Assembly (NCBI RefSeq): GCF_028583425.1
Contig: NC_072800.1
Location: 90,038,501-90,102,500, forward strand
Source: Eublepharis macularius
Taxonomy: Eukaryota > Chordata > Lepidosauria > Squamata > Eublepharidae
DNA: 64,000 bases
Direction: 5' to 3'
Of this stretch, positions 1-10,979 are shown in pieces (the stretch's first letter is position 1; every line of letters starts with the position of its first letter). Under the pieces are notes generated by a model. It had not been told where the DNA came from. It did no database searches and was given only the letters and a program-made list of their open reading frames with translations. Both the position numbers and the translations under genes were made by a program.

Positions 1-30
1 TCCCTTTTAAATAAAATTCTTTATAATAAA

Positions 31-176
31 AAAGACTAAGCAACTTGATTGTAGCATAAGCTTTCAAGAGCCATAGCTTTCTTCGTCAGATGCATCAGAA
101 GAGAGCTGCGTCTCTCGAAAGCTTATGCTACAATCAAGTTGGTTAGTCTTAAAGGTGCTACTGGACTCTCTACTCA
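31..176. repeat. Penelope-like inverted repeat, family B
   Basis: Two arms face each other: the left arm reads antisense and the right arm reads sense of the same sequence, with a centre near TCGTCAGATGCATC. Seen: the right arm has CTCGAAAGCTTATGC and then GGTTAGTCTTAAAGGTGC, the same tail as at 14340-14370 and 35640-35670. The GAAA-GCTT segment belongs to a hammerhead-like fold that is better kept at 35599-35638. Inference: a remnant of a Penelope-like retroelement end. The CUGANGA core is altered in the right arm. Confidence 0.55.
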
Positions 177-632
177 GGAGTAAGCACCACTGTGTCCGGG
201 GGGGGGGGCTTAGATGCTGCCTCAGCTTACACACTTTCCAATGGCTAAACATTCTGTAAAATTGATTCCCAGATCCTAATTCAAAACATGGTCAGTCTGA
301 AATAAGAATGGAAGTATAAACAACTTTACACCTCTCCGCTTTGGGTCGCCCCAATTGATCCCCCAAAGAAAGACTGTCCCCTTTGAACGGAATCAGTGTC
401 ATCTGTGGGCCAAAGGTTTATTTTGCACAATGCTCTAACACCGGCTGGGATAACTAAGAACAGAAAAATAAAATTGTGGAAAATAACTAAAAATATAAAT
501 TAAAAATACCAGTATAAAGTTTAATTAGAAATACATAAATGAGATTAAAACATCACATAGTTCTACATATACACAACCAAAACCTTGTATATAAATAGAG
601 TAAAATCACTAATATACAGGTATAATAGGATA
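177..632. other. unassigned intergenic sequence
   Basis: There is a G-run at about 200-210, then AT-rich sequence from about 470. No coding potential or known repeat was recognised. Confidence 0.4.
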
Positions 633-855
633 CAGAGCTTTTTTTCAGCGGGAACGCAGTGGAACGGAGTTCTGGAACCTCTTGAAAATGGTCACATGGC
701 TGGTGGCCCCGCCCCCTGATCTCCAGACAGAGGGGAGTTTAGATTGCCCTCCGCGCCGCTGGAGATCAGGGGGCGGGGCCACCAGCCATGTGACCATTTC
801 CTCCGAGGGCAACCCACTGAGTTCCACCACCTCTTTTCCCAGAAAAAAAGCCCTG
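633..855. mobile_element. hAT-type MITE, CAGGGCTTTTTTT family
   Basis: This is a foldback element whose ends are CAGAGCTTTTTTTC and GAAAAAAAGCCCTG. The two arms share GGGGGCGGGGCCACC in opposite orientation. Flanking 8-mers ATAGGATA and ATAGTATA match at 7 of 8 positions, as expected of an aged hAT target duplication. Closely related copies with perfect 8-bp duplications lie at 24098 and 46547. It has no coding capacity. Confidence 0.75.
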
Positions 856-1411
856 ATAGTATAATTAATTGCCATATGTACAGAACCAATAAAGCCAAAT
901 GCGTTTCAGCCCAAAGGCCTTCCTCAGAGGTATAAAAATATCACAGCACTCCATTGATAAAATACATAAATTAAACATACATGACCTAGCACACAATGAA
1001 TCTGGAATAGAAGAAAAAGGGGGACAAAATGTGTAAAGGTTAATACCGGGAAAATAAGTAGAAAACCAATATTAAATAAATATATTTTAATGAACTTATG
1101 CAAGCTGAGATGAAATTTAAAATAACATGGCGTGAATTCCTTAGAATTCTGCCACAGAACAGCATGAAATAAAGTCGGGGCAGTTTATCATATTAGGAAT
1201 TGTAATTCCTTTGTCCATAAATCTAAAAAAGGAGAAATACAAATTCATACCAATTAACTTCAATGGATTTAGAAGGACGTAATTCTGTTTAGGATGATAC
1301 TATAAAACAGAAAGTGCCCAAACTATTTGTTGGAGATAAACTGAACGGTCCATAGCATTTAGATTTTTTTTCTCCCAACTGCTATGGTAAAGCAATACAT
1401 TTTCCTAAAGG
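856..1411. other. AT-rich unassigned sequence, possible old retroelement
   Basis: Low-GC sequence. At 893-937 the minus strand reads a CTGAGGA, then a GGCC-type hairpin, then GAAACGC. This resembles a decayed hammerhead-like segment of a Penelope-like element, but the cleavage triplet is not clear. Nothing else was recognised. Confidence 0.3.
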
Positions 1412-1500
1412 GAAGCCATAGCTCATTGGTAACGCACCTGATTTGCATGAAGAAAATCCCAGATTCAAACTCTTCTATCTCTGGAACCAGGCACTGAAAA
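1412..1500 (+). repeat. tRNA-derived SINE head fragment
   Basis: The A-box-like TAGCTCATTGGTAACGCAC and the B-box-like CCCAGATTCAAACTC are spaced as in a tRNA gene. It is an old, short fragment of the SINE family that is better seen at 36375-36530. Confidence 0.5.
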
Positions 1501-1754
1501 GCAAACCACCCCCAACACACACACAAACACACAAGTTGCCAGACTGTGCTTCTTTTCTCTTCACCCCTTTTTCTACTGAACATTGAGCCCAATGAAGAAT
1601 CCTGGAATACTCGAAAGCTTGCGCAGTTTTGTGATAGCGTTGGTTGGTCCTAAAATGTTCTGCACACCTTTTTTTAAAAAAAAATTGTTCATCCGTATGC
1701 AATGCTAAACTAGATGCACTGGAGGCAGCTTCCTGTGCTTTGTTACCGACTTGG

Positions 1755-1850
1755 AGAGGCTGCGGCTCAGGAGGGTAAAGCACCTGCTTAGCATGCAGAA
1801 GCAACCAGGTTTTAGCCCTTGTATCTCTGGGCCAAGGATCCACAGCAGGA
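1755..1850 (+). repeat. tRNA-derived SINE head fragment
   Basis: GGCTCAGGAGGGTAAAGCAC and then GCTTAGCATGCAGAAGCAAC match the head of the TTTGCATGCAGAAGG SINE family. It is diverged and has lost its 3' part. Confidence 0.45.
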
Positions 1851-1951
1851 GGCGACTGGAAAGACCTTTCTGTGCAAAAGAAGCTGAAGCTGGAAATGTT
1901 ATTCATGAGCGGAAGGCCTGGTGCAGGATTTAACGTGTTGCTTGTTCTGGG

Positions 1952-2142
1952 TAGGCTTGCCAACCTCCAGGTAGGGCCTGGAGATCTTCCAGAATTACTA
2001 CTGATTTCTGAATTCAGTTCCCTTGGAGAAAACGGCTGCTTTGGGAGGGGGATTCCATGGCATTACATCCCCGCCACTCTCTACCCTCCGAGGACTCCAC
2101 CCCAAATCTCCAGGAATTTCCCAGCCTGGAGTTGACAACCCT
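1952..2142. mobile_element. hAT-type MITE, TAGGGTTGCCA family
   Basis: It starts TAGGCTTGCCAACCTCCAGG and ends with TGGAGTTGACAACCCT, the inverted termini of this family. The internal CTTGGAGAAAACGGCTGCTT is shared with the other copies. The best-preserved copy, with a perfect 8-bp target duplication, is at 63670-63888. Confidence 0.7.
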
Positions 2143-2663
2143 CGTGGCAGCTGTGGCCAGACTTTTATCAGCCTTGACTGGTTAACCAGCTGCAGCCTTT
2201 CCTAGGCTTTCCTAGGCCTTGCTAACACCTAAGAGAGACTACTGCAGTGCGCTCTGCGTGAGGCTGCCCCTATCGGTCAATGAGTACAGATGAAGCTTCA
2301 ACCAGGATGCGGACTGGAGGAGATCAGGGGAGGGGCCCTGGCTCAGGGCACCTATTTGGAGCACCCTAAGATAGCCCATGCCAGGAAAGAACTTCCACCC
2401 AAGATCTCCTGCCATACAGTTTACCCTGTGCTGAATGAGGGGCCAGTGGTTTGGCTCAGCATAAAGCTACTCCATATCGTTTCTTGTAGAAAAAGGGACT
2501 ATGGGGCTGCTTTGGTCCCAGGCTCAGTCCAGGCATCTCTCATGAACAAGGATCTCGTATGTTGGGAAGACCCTAGAAAGCCCCTTCTGGTCAAAATAGA
2601 TAGCAAGGGGAGTACCAATGGTTTGAGCAACTTCTAGGGATGCATCAAATGGCTCAGTTTTAG
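2143..2663. other. unassigned sequence
   Basis: An open frame of 115 codons at 2290-2637 looks incidental, with no family resemblance, splice context or codon signal. No repeat was recognised. Confidence 0.35.
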
Positions 2664-3094
2664 TCTCTCTACACAAGATGCCTCGGCGTGTTTGTCAAGC
2701 GTAGGGAGACACAACGTTAGTCGAGAAGCGTAGTTTAAAAAGACAGAGTTGGCGGAGATCACTCCTCAGGGCGTTTGTTAATTTCATCTTCGCCTCTCCA
2801 AAGGCTATGTCAATTTCACCTCTCCAGTCTAAAACTGTGTGGGATGGCAACCAGAGGGCAGTGAGGGATGGAAACGGGCTGGAGCTGCCTTCCAGAGCCA
2901 GGCTTTTGGACCTGGGGAGGTTCTAATGGGCTGAAGTTTCCCTTCTCGCATTTCACAGCCCCTTCACACAGCTCCAGCGTATAGCAAAGCCTTTGCCCTG
3001 CAGCAGGCTCTGTCTTTTTAAACTACCCTTCCCGTCTAACAATGCGTCTCCTGCCACGTGTTCTTCGCGTGTCAGATGTCTCGTGTAGAGAGAC
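2664..3094. mobile_element. foldback DNA element with 85-bp inverted arms
   Basis: The left arm (2664-2748) and right arm (3008-3094) are imperfect reverse complements, from TCTCTCTACAC at one end to GTGTAGAGAGA at the other. Subterminal AACGTTAG and CTAACAATGCG, next to TTTAAA, match the arms of the larger foldback at 17692-18049, so both belong to one family. The 259-bp centre has no coding capacity. The superfamily is unassigned. Confidence 0.6.
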
Positions 3095-3496
3095 AGAGCA
3101 CCTTCTTCACTTGCCGAAGATCCCACTTCCATTCTTGATAAGGACGCGACCTCTGCCAGTCAGGGTATGTGGTGCAGAGCTGGGTGCCTTGGCATCCACG
3201 TCTGGGGGTCAGCTCACTGCTTGCCTCCTCAAGCAATGCCATCAAGCCCTGGAGTTGAGACCCCCGAAAGCTTCTAGCCTGAAAAGCTGGACTCGAACCT
3301 TGCCGCTGGAGACCAGCACGGCTACCTACCTGAAACTACCAAGCACTGCCTTGTCAGCAGGCAGAGATCCATGCTGCCACCGGAGAGCCAACCCCAAGGG
3401 GCCCTGGCACCGCAACTGGGCTTTGGTTCTGCTGGATCCTAGACGTCCTCCAGCCAGCAGCCCATCAGGCTCATCCCTTGGAAGTTGCGTCCAACT

Positions 3497-3719
3497 ATTA
3501 TTATTTTTGTGCTTCCTTGTACCCTGCTTTTTTCCCTAATGGGGACCCAGACAGCTTACATCACTCTCCTTCATTTTATCCTCACAAAAAACCCTGCAAG
3601 GTATGTTAAGTTGAGAGTGTGTGGAGGCCCAAGGTTATCCAGAAAGTTTCCATGGTAGACAGGGGATTTGAACCTTGGTCTCCCAGGTCATAGTCTGGCA
3701 CTCACCACTACAGTAGTCA
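3497..3719 (-). repeat. tRNA-derived SINE, antisense
   Basis: Reverse orientation of a squamate tRNA SINE. An AT-rich tail is on the left, then TTACATCACTCTCC, ATTTTATCCTCACA and GATTTGAACC (a B-box complement), ending near CACCACTACAGTAG (an A-box complement). Related antisense copies lie at 14545 and 44395. Confidence 0.65.
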
Positions 3720-3724
3720 AAACT

Positions 3725-3908
3725 GAGAGCCAGTCTGGTATAGCGGTTAAGAGCAGCAGGACTCTAATCTGGAGAGCCAGGTTTGATTCCCCACTCCTCC
3801 GCTTGAAGCCGGTTGGGTGACCTTGGGTCAGTCACAGCTCTCTCAGAGCTCTCTCAGCTCCACCCAAATCACAAGGTGATTGTTGTGAAGATAATAATAA
3901 CACACTTT
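3725..3908 (+). repeat. tRNA-derived SINE (GAGAGCCAGTTTGGTGTAGTGG family)
   Basis: The head has the A-box-like TGGTATAGCGGTTAAGAGC and the B-box-like GGTTTGATTCC, then AGCCGGTTGGGTGACCTTGG and GTGATTGTTGTGAAG. It stops at AACACACTTT, where a second copy begins directly. Confidence 0.75.
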
Positions 3909-4174
3909 GAGAGCCAGTTTGGTGTAGTGGTTAAGAGCGGCAGGACTCTAATCTGGAGAACCAGGTTTGATTCCCCGCTCCTCCACTTGAAGCCAGCTGG
4001 GTGACTTTGGGTCAGTCACAGCTCTCACAGAGCTCTCTCTGCTCCACCCAAATCACAAGGTGATTGTTGTGGGGATAATAATAACATACTTTGTAAATCG
4101 CTCTGAGTGGGCGTTAAGTTGTCCTGAAGGGCGGTATATAAATCAAATGTTATCATCATCATCATCATCATCAT
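3909..4174 (+). repeat. tRNA-derived SINE with (ATC)n tail
   Basis: A full-length copy of the same family, with tRNA-like head, core, conserved tail CCTGAAGGGCGGTATATAAA and a terminal ATC microsatellite. It abuts the preceding copy head to tail. Confidence 0.8.
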
Positions 4175-4288
4175 TACACCACACAGGCTCTTAGCCTCCT
4201 GTTACCCACAGGGGCCAAACAGATGCCCCCCCCAGACGCTCAAGCTTCCCTCTCTGTGGTTGCCCCCCTCCCTGCAACCGTATTGAAG

Positions 4289-4485
4289 TAAGGTTGCCAT
4301 CCTCCAGGAGGGGCCTGGCGATCTCCCGGAATTCCAAATGAATCTCCAAACGGCAGTGGTCAATTCCCTTGGTGAAAACGTCTGCTTTGGAAGGGAGGGG
4401 GGCTTTATGAAATTATAACCCGTCGAGGTCCCTCCCCTTCCCACCCCCAAATTTCCAGGAACGTCCCCACCTGGAGTTGGCAACC
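4289..4485. mobile_element. hAT-type MITE, TAGGGTTGCCA family, beside the promoter
   Basis: It begins TAAGGTTGCCATCCTCC and ends CTGGAGTTGGCAACC. The internal CTTGGTGAAAACGTCTGCTT matches the family. It ends roughly 50-60 bp before the CpG-rich block of ZBTB47. Confidence 0.7.
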
Positions 4486-4529
4486 AGAGGCGCCCTGAAA
4501 AGAAACCGCAGAGCCCGCACCGGATCGCG

Positions 4530-5260
4530 GCTCCGGCTCCTTTAGACGTCTCCAGATGCAACCATGCAGCTGCGACCGTGCCTCAGATCCACTGCGCCGG
4601 GCCAAGGAGGCTCCGCTCCGCGGGCGCGCCCGTCCCTCCGCAGGCGGCCCAGCCCCGTCGGCGCTGCGCGTCTCGCCCGGCGGCTGCGGCGCCCTGTCCC
4701 TTTAACGGCCCCCGACGCAGGCGCAGCAGCGGCGGCGGCGGCGGCGGCTCCGATCAGCTGGGCCTGGGAGCTGCTGGCATTCGCCGCCCTGCCCGCCCGC
4801 CCGCCCGCCTCTTGCAAAGGGGCGATGGGGGGCCCCGAGTGAAGGCGGCCGGAGGGGAGCAGCTGCAGCCGGGGAGGTCGCGGGGGAGCCGGGCAGGCCG
4901 GGCAGGCCCCGCTGCAGCCCAGGAGCCGGGCAGGGGGAAGCGGGGGGGGGGGGAGAGGCGCTTGCGAAGCCGGCATTTTCATGGAGATCACAACCCCCCT
5001 GCAAGGAGAGGAGCATCGGGGCGCAGCCGAAGGGAGCCCCCGGCAGCAAAATGGTAGCGCTTCCCTGCCGACCCCCCCCCCGCCAAAAAACACCCTCCCC
5101 TTCATTGGAACCCCCCCCCCGGGAGAGCAGAACTCACCTCCATCGGTTGCCAAGGCCCCTGGAGGGATTCTCTGCTCTGCTTTGGCACGCCGAGGTTGGA
5201 TTCTCTGGTTGCATGTTGGGAAACCCAGAGGTGGGGGGGGTGGCTAAAAGGGAAGGGGGG
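4530..5260 (+). promoter_or_regulatory. ZBTB47: CpG-island-like promoter block of ZBTB47
   Basis: This is the only stretch in the window that is both very GC-rich and rich in CpG. It holds a GGC microsatellite near 4733-4750, polyG/polyC runs and no SINE or MITE. Inference: the promoter and 5' UTR of ZBTB47, since the nearest downstream coding exon needs a separate upstream exon to supply its start codon. There is no clear TATA box. The transcription start cannot be placed. Confidence 0.6.
4850..5053 (+). CDS. ZBTB47: ZBTB47 exon 1 (inferred; 5' UTR plus ATG only)
   Basis: Exon 2 opens in phase 0 with codons for [15 protein letters not shown]. As I recall it, the human protein starts with M and then a very similar run, so exon 1 should end in ATG. 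AGCAAAATG at 5045-5053 is followed at once by GTAGCG, a usable but weak donor, inside the CpG block and with A at -3. An upstream ATG at 4981 opens a frame that would run past this start and stop a few codons into exon 2. The exon's left boundary here is arbitrary. The alternatives are another upstream exon or initiation at Met29 (38584). Confidence 0.45.
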
Positions 5261-6733
5261 AGGGCAGAGGCGAGGTTGGGTTCTTTGTATGCAGAACAGA
5301 TCCAATGTGTGTATTGCTGGCTTTCTTGGGGAGGGGGCTGGAGAAACGCGGGGGGGGGGGGCGCGTGCAGGGCAACAATAGCTTTCTTGTTGCGTGCGAA
5401 GGGTTAAAATTCCTTTCCCGGCAGGCCGATCCAGTTGCAACGGATTCGCTCATCAAATGCAAATCGTGACAAGTTGACAGGTCTGGGATTCGGACTTCTT
5501 TGGCTTTTGGGGAGGGGGTGCCGGCAGCTGGAGGGGCTTTGCATCTGGAGGCCTTCTCTGGTGAGCTGGTTTTCAAGGAGGGGGGAGGATGGACAGAGGA
5601 TCCATAACGGAAAGGGGCCAGGTATCCGTTGGGCGCCGGTCTGGTTTTCTTCCATTGGAGCGAGGAAGTCTGTTGAAGTTTGCGTTGGTTTTGGGGAGAC
5701 CCCCGTTTTCTCCTTTGGCCCAAGAGAGCTTGTGTGTGACGGTGCGCCTGTGCACAGATGTCGGAGGCTTGTAATGCAGATGGGAGAGCGTGCCTGCGTG
5801 GAGAAAAGCCGGAGGCCGGAGGCTTCTCCCTGTGTGTAAGGCTCAAGGGCAGAAAGAGGATCAAAAGCGGGAGTCGGGCAGGGGTCCTTGTGCACGGTGA
5901 GGCTGTAGGGCGCTGAAAGGGGTTACACAGCTCCGAGGTGCTCTGGGCTCCTTTGGCTCGGCAGCTGTTTTCTGGACCCCCTTGGCCTCGGAAGGCGTTT
6001 GACCCTGTAGTGGTTTTTGCTAGGAAGAAATCTTGCAAAAGAAGTTATATCAGAAGTCCTGTTGATTTGGCAGGCTTGACTGCTCTGGAGGAAAAAAAGG
6101 AAATCCAGACATAAATTGGGTGCTTTGGCACTCCCACCTTTGGTAAAAGCTGGTTGGTACAGATAGCTTTGGGGGGGGGGCGAGAACCTGAAACGGTGCA
6201 TGGAATGGTTCTCGCTGTGACTTACTCTGTATCACAGGCCGGTTTCGGACGTGTGTGGCTACAGCGTCGTGCAGGTGGCTTGCGCATGCAAAAGCAGCCG
6301 CTGTCGGTCAAGCCCTGCACGAGAGCTTTTGCGCCACCCAAACGTGTGAAGCCTGTTCATGGGTTTAGCAGCCAGTCGTTGAATGTGGAGAAATTATTCA
6401 TCTATGAAGCTGCTCCTAGAATCGTGGATCGGGAATGGAGTAGCAGGTCTCCATTGATAGAACCATCGATAGCGATTAGCTCTGAGAGCTTAACAGAGCT
6501 TCCAAGTGCAGAGGCCGTCTATCTTTGAGAACCAAATGTCGGAGTCAAATAATGGTGGGAGGCCTTTCCCCTCCATCATTTGTGTGCTTCCGACAGGTAT
6601 CTTGCTAGCTGCTCTTGGAAAGAAGGTGCTGGACTCGATAGACATTTAGATCAGATCTCTGCATATATGTCTCTCCCTCTTCCCTAAGTGAAGGCCTGAT
6701 CTAAGCGAAGGAAATCCTCCAGCATGACTCCAC

Positions 6734-7078
6734 CATGTTTTTTTTTCCAGCTGGAACGCGATGGAACGGAGTTCTGACCCCTCTTGAAAATGGTCACATG
6801 GCGGTGGCCCCGCCCCCAAACAGAGGGGAGTTTAGATCGCCCTCCGTGCCATGGGCCTCTGACCATGTGACCATTTTCGCTGAGGGCGATTTAAACTTTA
6901 AAAAACTCTTCCTTTGTTCCAGCTGACCCAAAGTGACGTCATTGCCTGGTCCCGGAAGTGTGCGCCCACTTTGCGTGTGCACACATGGTACCAGGGGCAC
7001 CACATCCCTCCAGGAGTTGCCCCCTGTGCTGGCAACACACTGAGTTCCACCACCTCTTTTCTCAGAAAAAGAGCCCTG
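6734..7078. mobile_element. hAT-type MITE, CAGGGCTTTTTTT family, long variant
   Basis: Ends are CATGTTTTTTTTTCCAGC and CAGAAAAAGAGCCCTG. Flanking 8-mers GACTCCAC and GACTCCAT match at 7 of 8. The long variant has an extra middle segment with GTGACGTCATTGCC, a CRE-like TGACGTCA palindrome. It is non-coding. Confidence 0.75.
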
Positions 7079-7580
7079 GACTCCATCAAAATGGAGCTGC
7101 ATAAGCCCGGGGTAATGGTGAACAGCCATGTACATGGCAGTCTCTGGGCCTCTCTGGTCTTCTCTCCAATGTCCCAAGATGCTCTGGGACAGAACTCCTG
7201 TCCTGTGCTTTTAGTAGCTTTTTTCCTACATTCCAACAGGCAAAGCCTTTCTTGGCCTGGAGGAAGGTATTACCTGTTGAATTTTGGCCTGCCACGCTGC
7301 CGTAAAAGACACAGAAGTCCTGCCACAATATAACACCCCTAAACCCGCAGGGCGAAGTGCACACTGGTGCATCTTTTGTTGTGATATTTGGCTGAGTGGG
7401 AAGATGCCTCTAGAAGGGCTAGAAGAGTGTCATACTTAGACAGGGAAGTTCTGGGTTCAAATCCCCAATTGTCAATGAAGCTTACAGGGTGATCGTTTGC
7501 CAGTTTCTTTCTTTCTCTTGCTCATTTTTGATTTGCTTTTCTGGTAGTGCTTTTAGTCTAACCTACTTCACAGGATTGTT

Positions 7581-7847
7581 GAGAGCCAGTTTGGTGTAGT
7601 GGTTAAGAGCAGCAGGACTCTAATCTGGAGAGCCAGGTTTGATTCCTCACTCCTCCACTTGAAGCCAGCTGGGTGACCTTGGCTCAGTCACAGCTTCTTG
7701 GAGCTCTCTCAGCCCCACCCACCTCACAGGGTGATTGTCATAAGGATAATAACATATTTTGTAAACTGCGCTGAGTGGGGGTTAAGTCATCCTGAAGGGC
7801 GGTATATAAATCGATATGTTGTTGTTGTTTGTTTGTTTGTTTGTTTT
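7581..7847 (+). repeat. tRNA-derived SINE with (GTT/GTTT)n tail
   Basis: A full-length copy: GAGAGCCAGTTTGGTGTAG, the B-box GGTTTGATTCC, and AAGGGCGGTATATAAATC before a G/T microsatellite tail. Confidence 0.8.
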
Positions 7848-8015
7848 TGATTTATATTCCACCCTCCCCATATTTCCAGCAGGCTCAGGGCGGATTACAG
7901 ATACGTAGAGGTTAAAATATATAAAACAATTATTATAAATTAGCAACCATAAAAACATCCAGATGTACACAATTTAAAATACATATAAACATCAACATAG
8001 CAGCACAAAGTCCAA
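7848..8015 (-). repeat. SINE or LINE tail fragment, antisense
   Basis: GATTTATATTCCACCCTCCC and then AGGCTCAGGGCGGATTACAG form the reverse of a squamate SINE/LINE tail, also seen at 11150-11310. It is followed by AT-rich sequence and the GTT repeat. Confidence 0.45.
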
Positions 8016-8019
8016 CTGT

Positions 8020-8020
<1 letters not shown>

Positions 8021-8089
<69 letters not shown>
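8021..8089. repeat. (GTT)n microsatellite
   Basis: About 23 uninterrupted GTT units. On the minus strand it reads as a polyglutamine run in an open frame, which is not a gene. Confidence 0.95.
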
Positions 8090-8379
8090 AGGATCAAATG
8101 GTTAACCTTGCATCCTGACCTGGGCTTCTTGGAGGAAGGCCTTGATAAAATTGGAAAGATGGTTCCTTGGATTGCCTCTGGGGTGCTAGCTGACCCCGTT
8201 CCTAAATATGAAACCAACTGTGAACCTGGTTATATAGCCTTCCAAGAGCGTCTTAAGGGAGTTGGTAAAGACAGTGGCGTTTGAGTATCTCACTGACAGC
8301 AGGGGCCGGGTGAAAGCCGGAGTCATTTATCAAAAGGGAACAAATCTGAACAGGGTTACTGTCTGTGGAGTGTGGCAGT

Positions 8380-9063
8380 ATGGAAGGATTTAGGGGTTAT
8401 AGTGGAGGATAACCTGGGAAGGCTTGTGAGTTGTGAGATGCAGCCCCCCAATAGCTGCTTTGAATTGTATTAATAAAGGTATTGTCTTTGTGCAGGATGC
8501 AATAGTAGCTGTCACATACTTAATATTAAAAACAGGGCTTTTGGAGTGCATGTTCACTTCTGGCTGCCAGCATCCAAGAGGGATGTGTGTGAGCTGCAAA
8601 AGTTTCAGAGAACGACAGAGATGCTTGAGGCCTGGACGGCACAGCCTGCAAGAAAGGGTTGAAGGAAGTGGAGCAAGATCAAAATGTGCAAAAGGAGAAG
8701 ATGCCCTGCCTTCCATGTTAGCTGGGTACCTGCTGCCAATGTTTCGGGTCTACTTTGCTTTGCGCCATTAGTAGTTGACTTGGGGAACTCCCCGCCACAA
8801 GATCTGGCGATGGCCACTGGAGTGGGTAGCTTTAAAAATGAGCTGGACAAATTTATGGCAGGGAGGTCTATCACGAGCTATTGGCTGTGATTCCTGAATG
8901 GGATTTCTGGGTTCAGAGGCAGGGAATACCAGTTGCTGGGGAGGGGTCAGAAAGGGAGGGCTGTTATTTGTAGGCCCCATTAGTGGGCTCTATCTGATTG
9001 GCTACTTTTAGTCTATCTTGTTTCCATTGGTCTGATCCAACCGGGTTACTCTTATGTCCTTGC
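8380..9063 (+). repeat. CR1-type LINE fragment, 3' region
   Basis: ATTAATAAAGGTATTGTCTT and then the ATGTTCACTTCTGGCTGCC region resemble the CR1 stretch that encodes the end of the reverse-transcriptase ORF. AAAAATGAGCTGGACAAATT and ATTGGTCTGATCCAACCGGG follow, as in the 3' end. It is diverged and frameshifted, so old. Confidence 0.6.
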
Positions 9064-9910
9064 CTCGGATCCGTTCCAGTAACAGAAATAAAATTGGCAG
9101 TTAAGATTTCCCTGTTATGGTGGTTGTGTGTTTGCAAATGCTTTTGGTAATTCTGGTGCTGAGTTCTCCACTTGCAGAAAGCTAGCTCATACAGGTAGAA
9201 GGTCTTGCTTTCAGTTCCGGATACTTCCTGTTAAAAGCAACCAGGCTGAGAAAGGGCATCTCTCCAAGGCCTTGGAGAACTGCGGCCAGTTAGAGGTAAT
9301 AGCGTTGATGTACCAATGACTTGGCACGGCTTTAGGCAACTTGTTTCTGTTGAGGTGTGGGCCCCCAAGGTACCTGTTGCAAGATAGTTGGGAGAAGCTC
9401 AAGGAACACAACATGTCTGACCTAAATAAGAATAAAAAACATAAGCCTCTTTTGTGGAGTGCTTTGGTGAACTTAAGAGATCCTCTTCTTTGTGCTGAGG
9501 GACTAGGCAGGCAGGGCTTTCTCAGTGGCAGCCCCTTCCCCCTGGAGCTTCTTCTCTATGGCAGCCCTTGAGGCTAATTTTCCATCAGCGAAAACTGTCC
9601 CTTTTTGGATGCCTCAGACTAACTAGAATGGGTTGTTGTGGTGCTTATTTTGCAGTAGATTCACGGACATATTTTGTGGATCATCTTACTGTTATATGGA
9701 CATTGATTTTGGCAGTATTTTAATGGCTTATGTTGTACAGTGTTTCAGCTGGGTAAGTCACACACACACTAGCTGTGCTTATACATATGTGTGGGCTTCT
9801 CTTTGTTAGTTGAGTGGCATCAAACAACCCGATCACAGTCTGGCATGCATCATCTCGTGCCCTTCCAGAAGTATGCCCTTCCAGCAAAAGACGCAGTGTG
9901 CCTTGCCTGG

Positions 9911-10428
9911 ATAGCCAGTTTGGTGTAGCGGATAAGAGCGGCAGGACTCTAATCTGGAGAGCCAGGTTTGATTCCCCACTCATTCGCTTGAAGCCAGCTG
10001 GGTGACCTTGGGTCAGTCACTTAAGAGTGGCAGGACTCTAATCTGGAGAGCTGGGTTTGATTCCCTACTCCTCTGCTTGAAGCCAGCAGGGTGACCTTGG
10101 GTCAGTCACAGCTTCTTGGAGTTCTCTCAACCCCACCCACCTTACAAGGTGTTTTGTTGTGGGGTTAATAATAACACACTTTGAGAGCCAGTAGTGGTTA
10201 AGAGCATCAGGACTCTAATCTAGAGAGTCAGGTTTGATTCCCCGCTCCTCCGCTTGAAGCCAGCTGGGTGATCTTGGGTCAGTCACAGCTTCTTGGAACT
10301 ATCTCAACCCCACCCACCTCACAGGGTGATTGCCGTAAGGATAATAACACACTTTGTAAACCACTCTGAGTGGGTGTTAAGTCGTCCTGAAGGGCAATAT
10401 ATAAATCAAATGTTACTATGTTATTATT
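9911..10428 (+). repeat. composite tRNA SINE with one 89-bp head duplication
   Basis: The head AGCCAGTTTGGTGTAGCGG runs to GGGTCAGTCA and then jumps back to CTTAAGAGTGGCAGGACTC. GGACTC recurs 89 bp later (9943 and 10032). A further copy starts near 10182 and ends with the tail GTCCTGAAGGGCAATATATA. The 89-bp period and junction equal those of the arrays at 29042 and 43055. Confidence 0.8.
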
Positions 10429-10431
10429 CCT

Positions 10432-10702
10432 AGCTTGGATGGCTTTAGAAGTGGAATTGGGAAATTTCATGGTGAGCAGGCTGACTGATGTTATTGGCTA
10501 TGATGGCTAGATAGCGTCTTATATCTTGGAACCTACTGGCCCAATAGGGTCAACAAGACAACTTCTGCTTTGTTTGTTGGATTTCTGGAGACGTGTGGTT
10601 GGCCGCTGTGAACATCTGGATGTTGGACGAGATGGGCCTTGTTGGATGGATCCCCTTATCCTAGATGGATCCAGCAGGACCTTCTTTATGTTCTTAAAGA
10701 TC
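10432..10702 (+). repeat. CR1-type LINE 3' end
   Basis: GGATGTTGGACGAGATGGGC, GATCCAGCAGGACC and TTCTTTATGTTCTTA form the characteristic 3' terminus of a CR1 subfamily. It is non-coding and 5'-truncated. Confidence 0.75.
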
Positions 10703-10979
10703 CACCTTCTTTTCTTCTAATGCTTCACACATTACTTTTGTAGGTGAGCACCAATTATGAATGCAAAAAACATTGGGTTGCATAACACAAACAGAGGTCC
10801 ATTGAAGCTTCTATTAAATATTCATCTAGTAGCCAACCTGCGTTTCTCCATCGTAATGAGCGAGAATCTCCAGGAAAGGAGGTTTTCAGAGAAGCGTACT
10901 GGTTAGAAAGGTTGATTTCTTTATTTATAGGCTGCCTTTCTCATTGAGGTTCAAGGTAGATTATGTGATGTAAAAGGGA

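Noticed and set aside
893-937. hammerhead motif on the minus strand (CTGAGGA ... GAAACGC)
   Set aside because: Core and hairpin resemble one, but the cleavage triplet and stem III cannot be placed, so it is kept only as a weak note.
1475-1963. 162-codon minus-strand frame
   Set aside because: It covers SINE fragments and old repeat remains; no conserved features.
3725-3790. functional tRNA genes at the many A-box/B-box matches
   Set aside because: The matches are SINE heads followed by SINE cores and tails; no full cloverleaf is supported.
4542-5153. 203-codon minus-strand frame with alanine and proline runs
   Set aside because: Product of the GGC repeat and high GC content in the promoter block.
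5244-6038. 264-codon minus-strand open frame
   Set aside because: It lies in G/C-run-rich sequence next to the CpG block, has low complexity (Pro/Ser/Thr/Arg) and no recognisable domain or splice context.
7933-8217. polyglutamine-like frame on the minus strand
   Set aside because: Simply the (GTT)n microsatellite read backwards.
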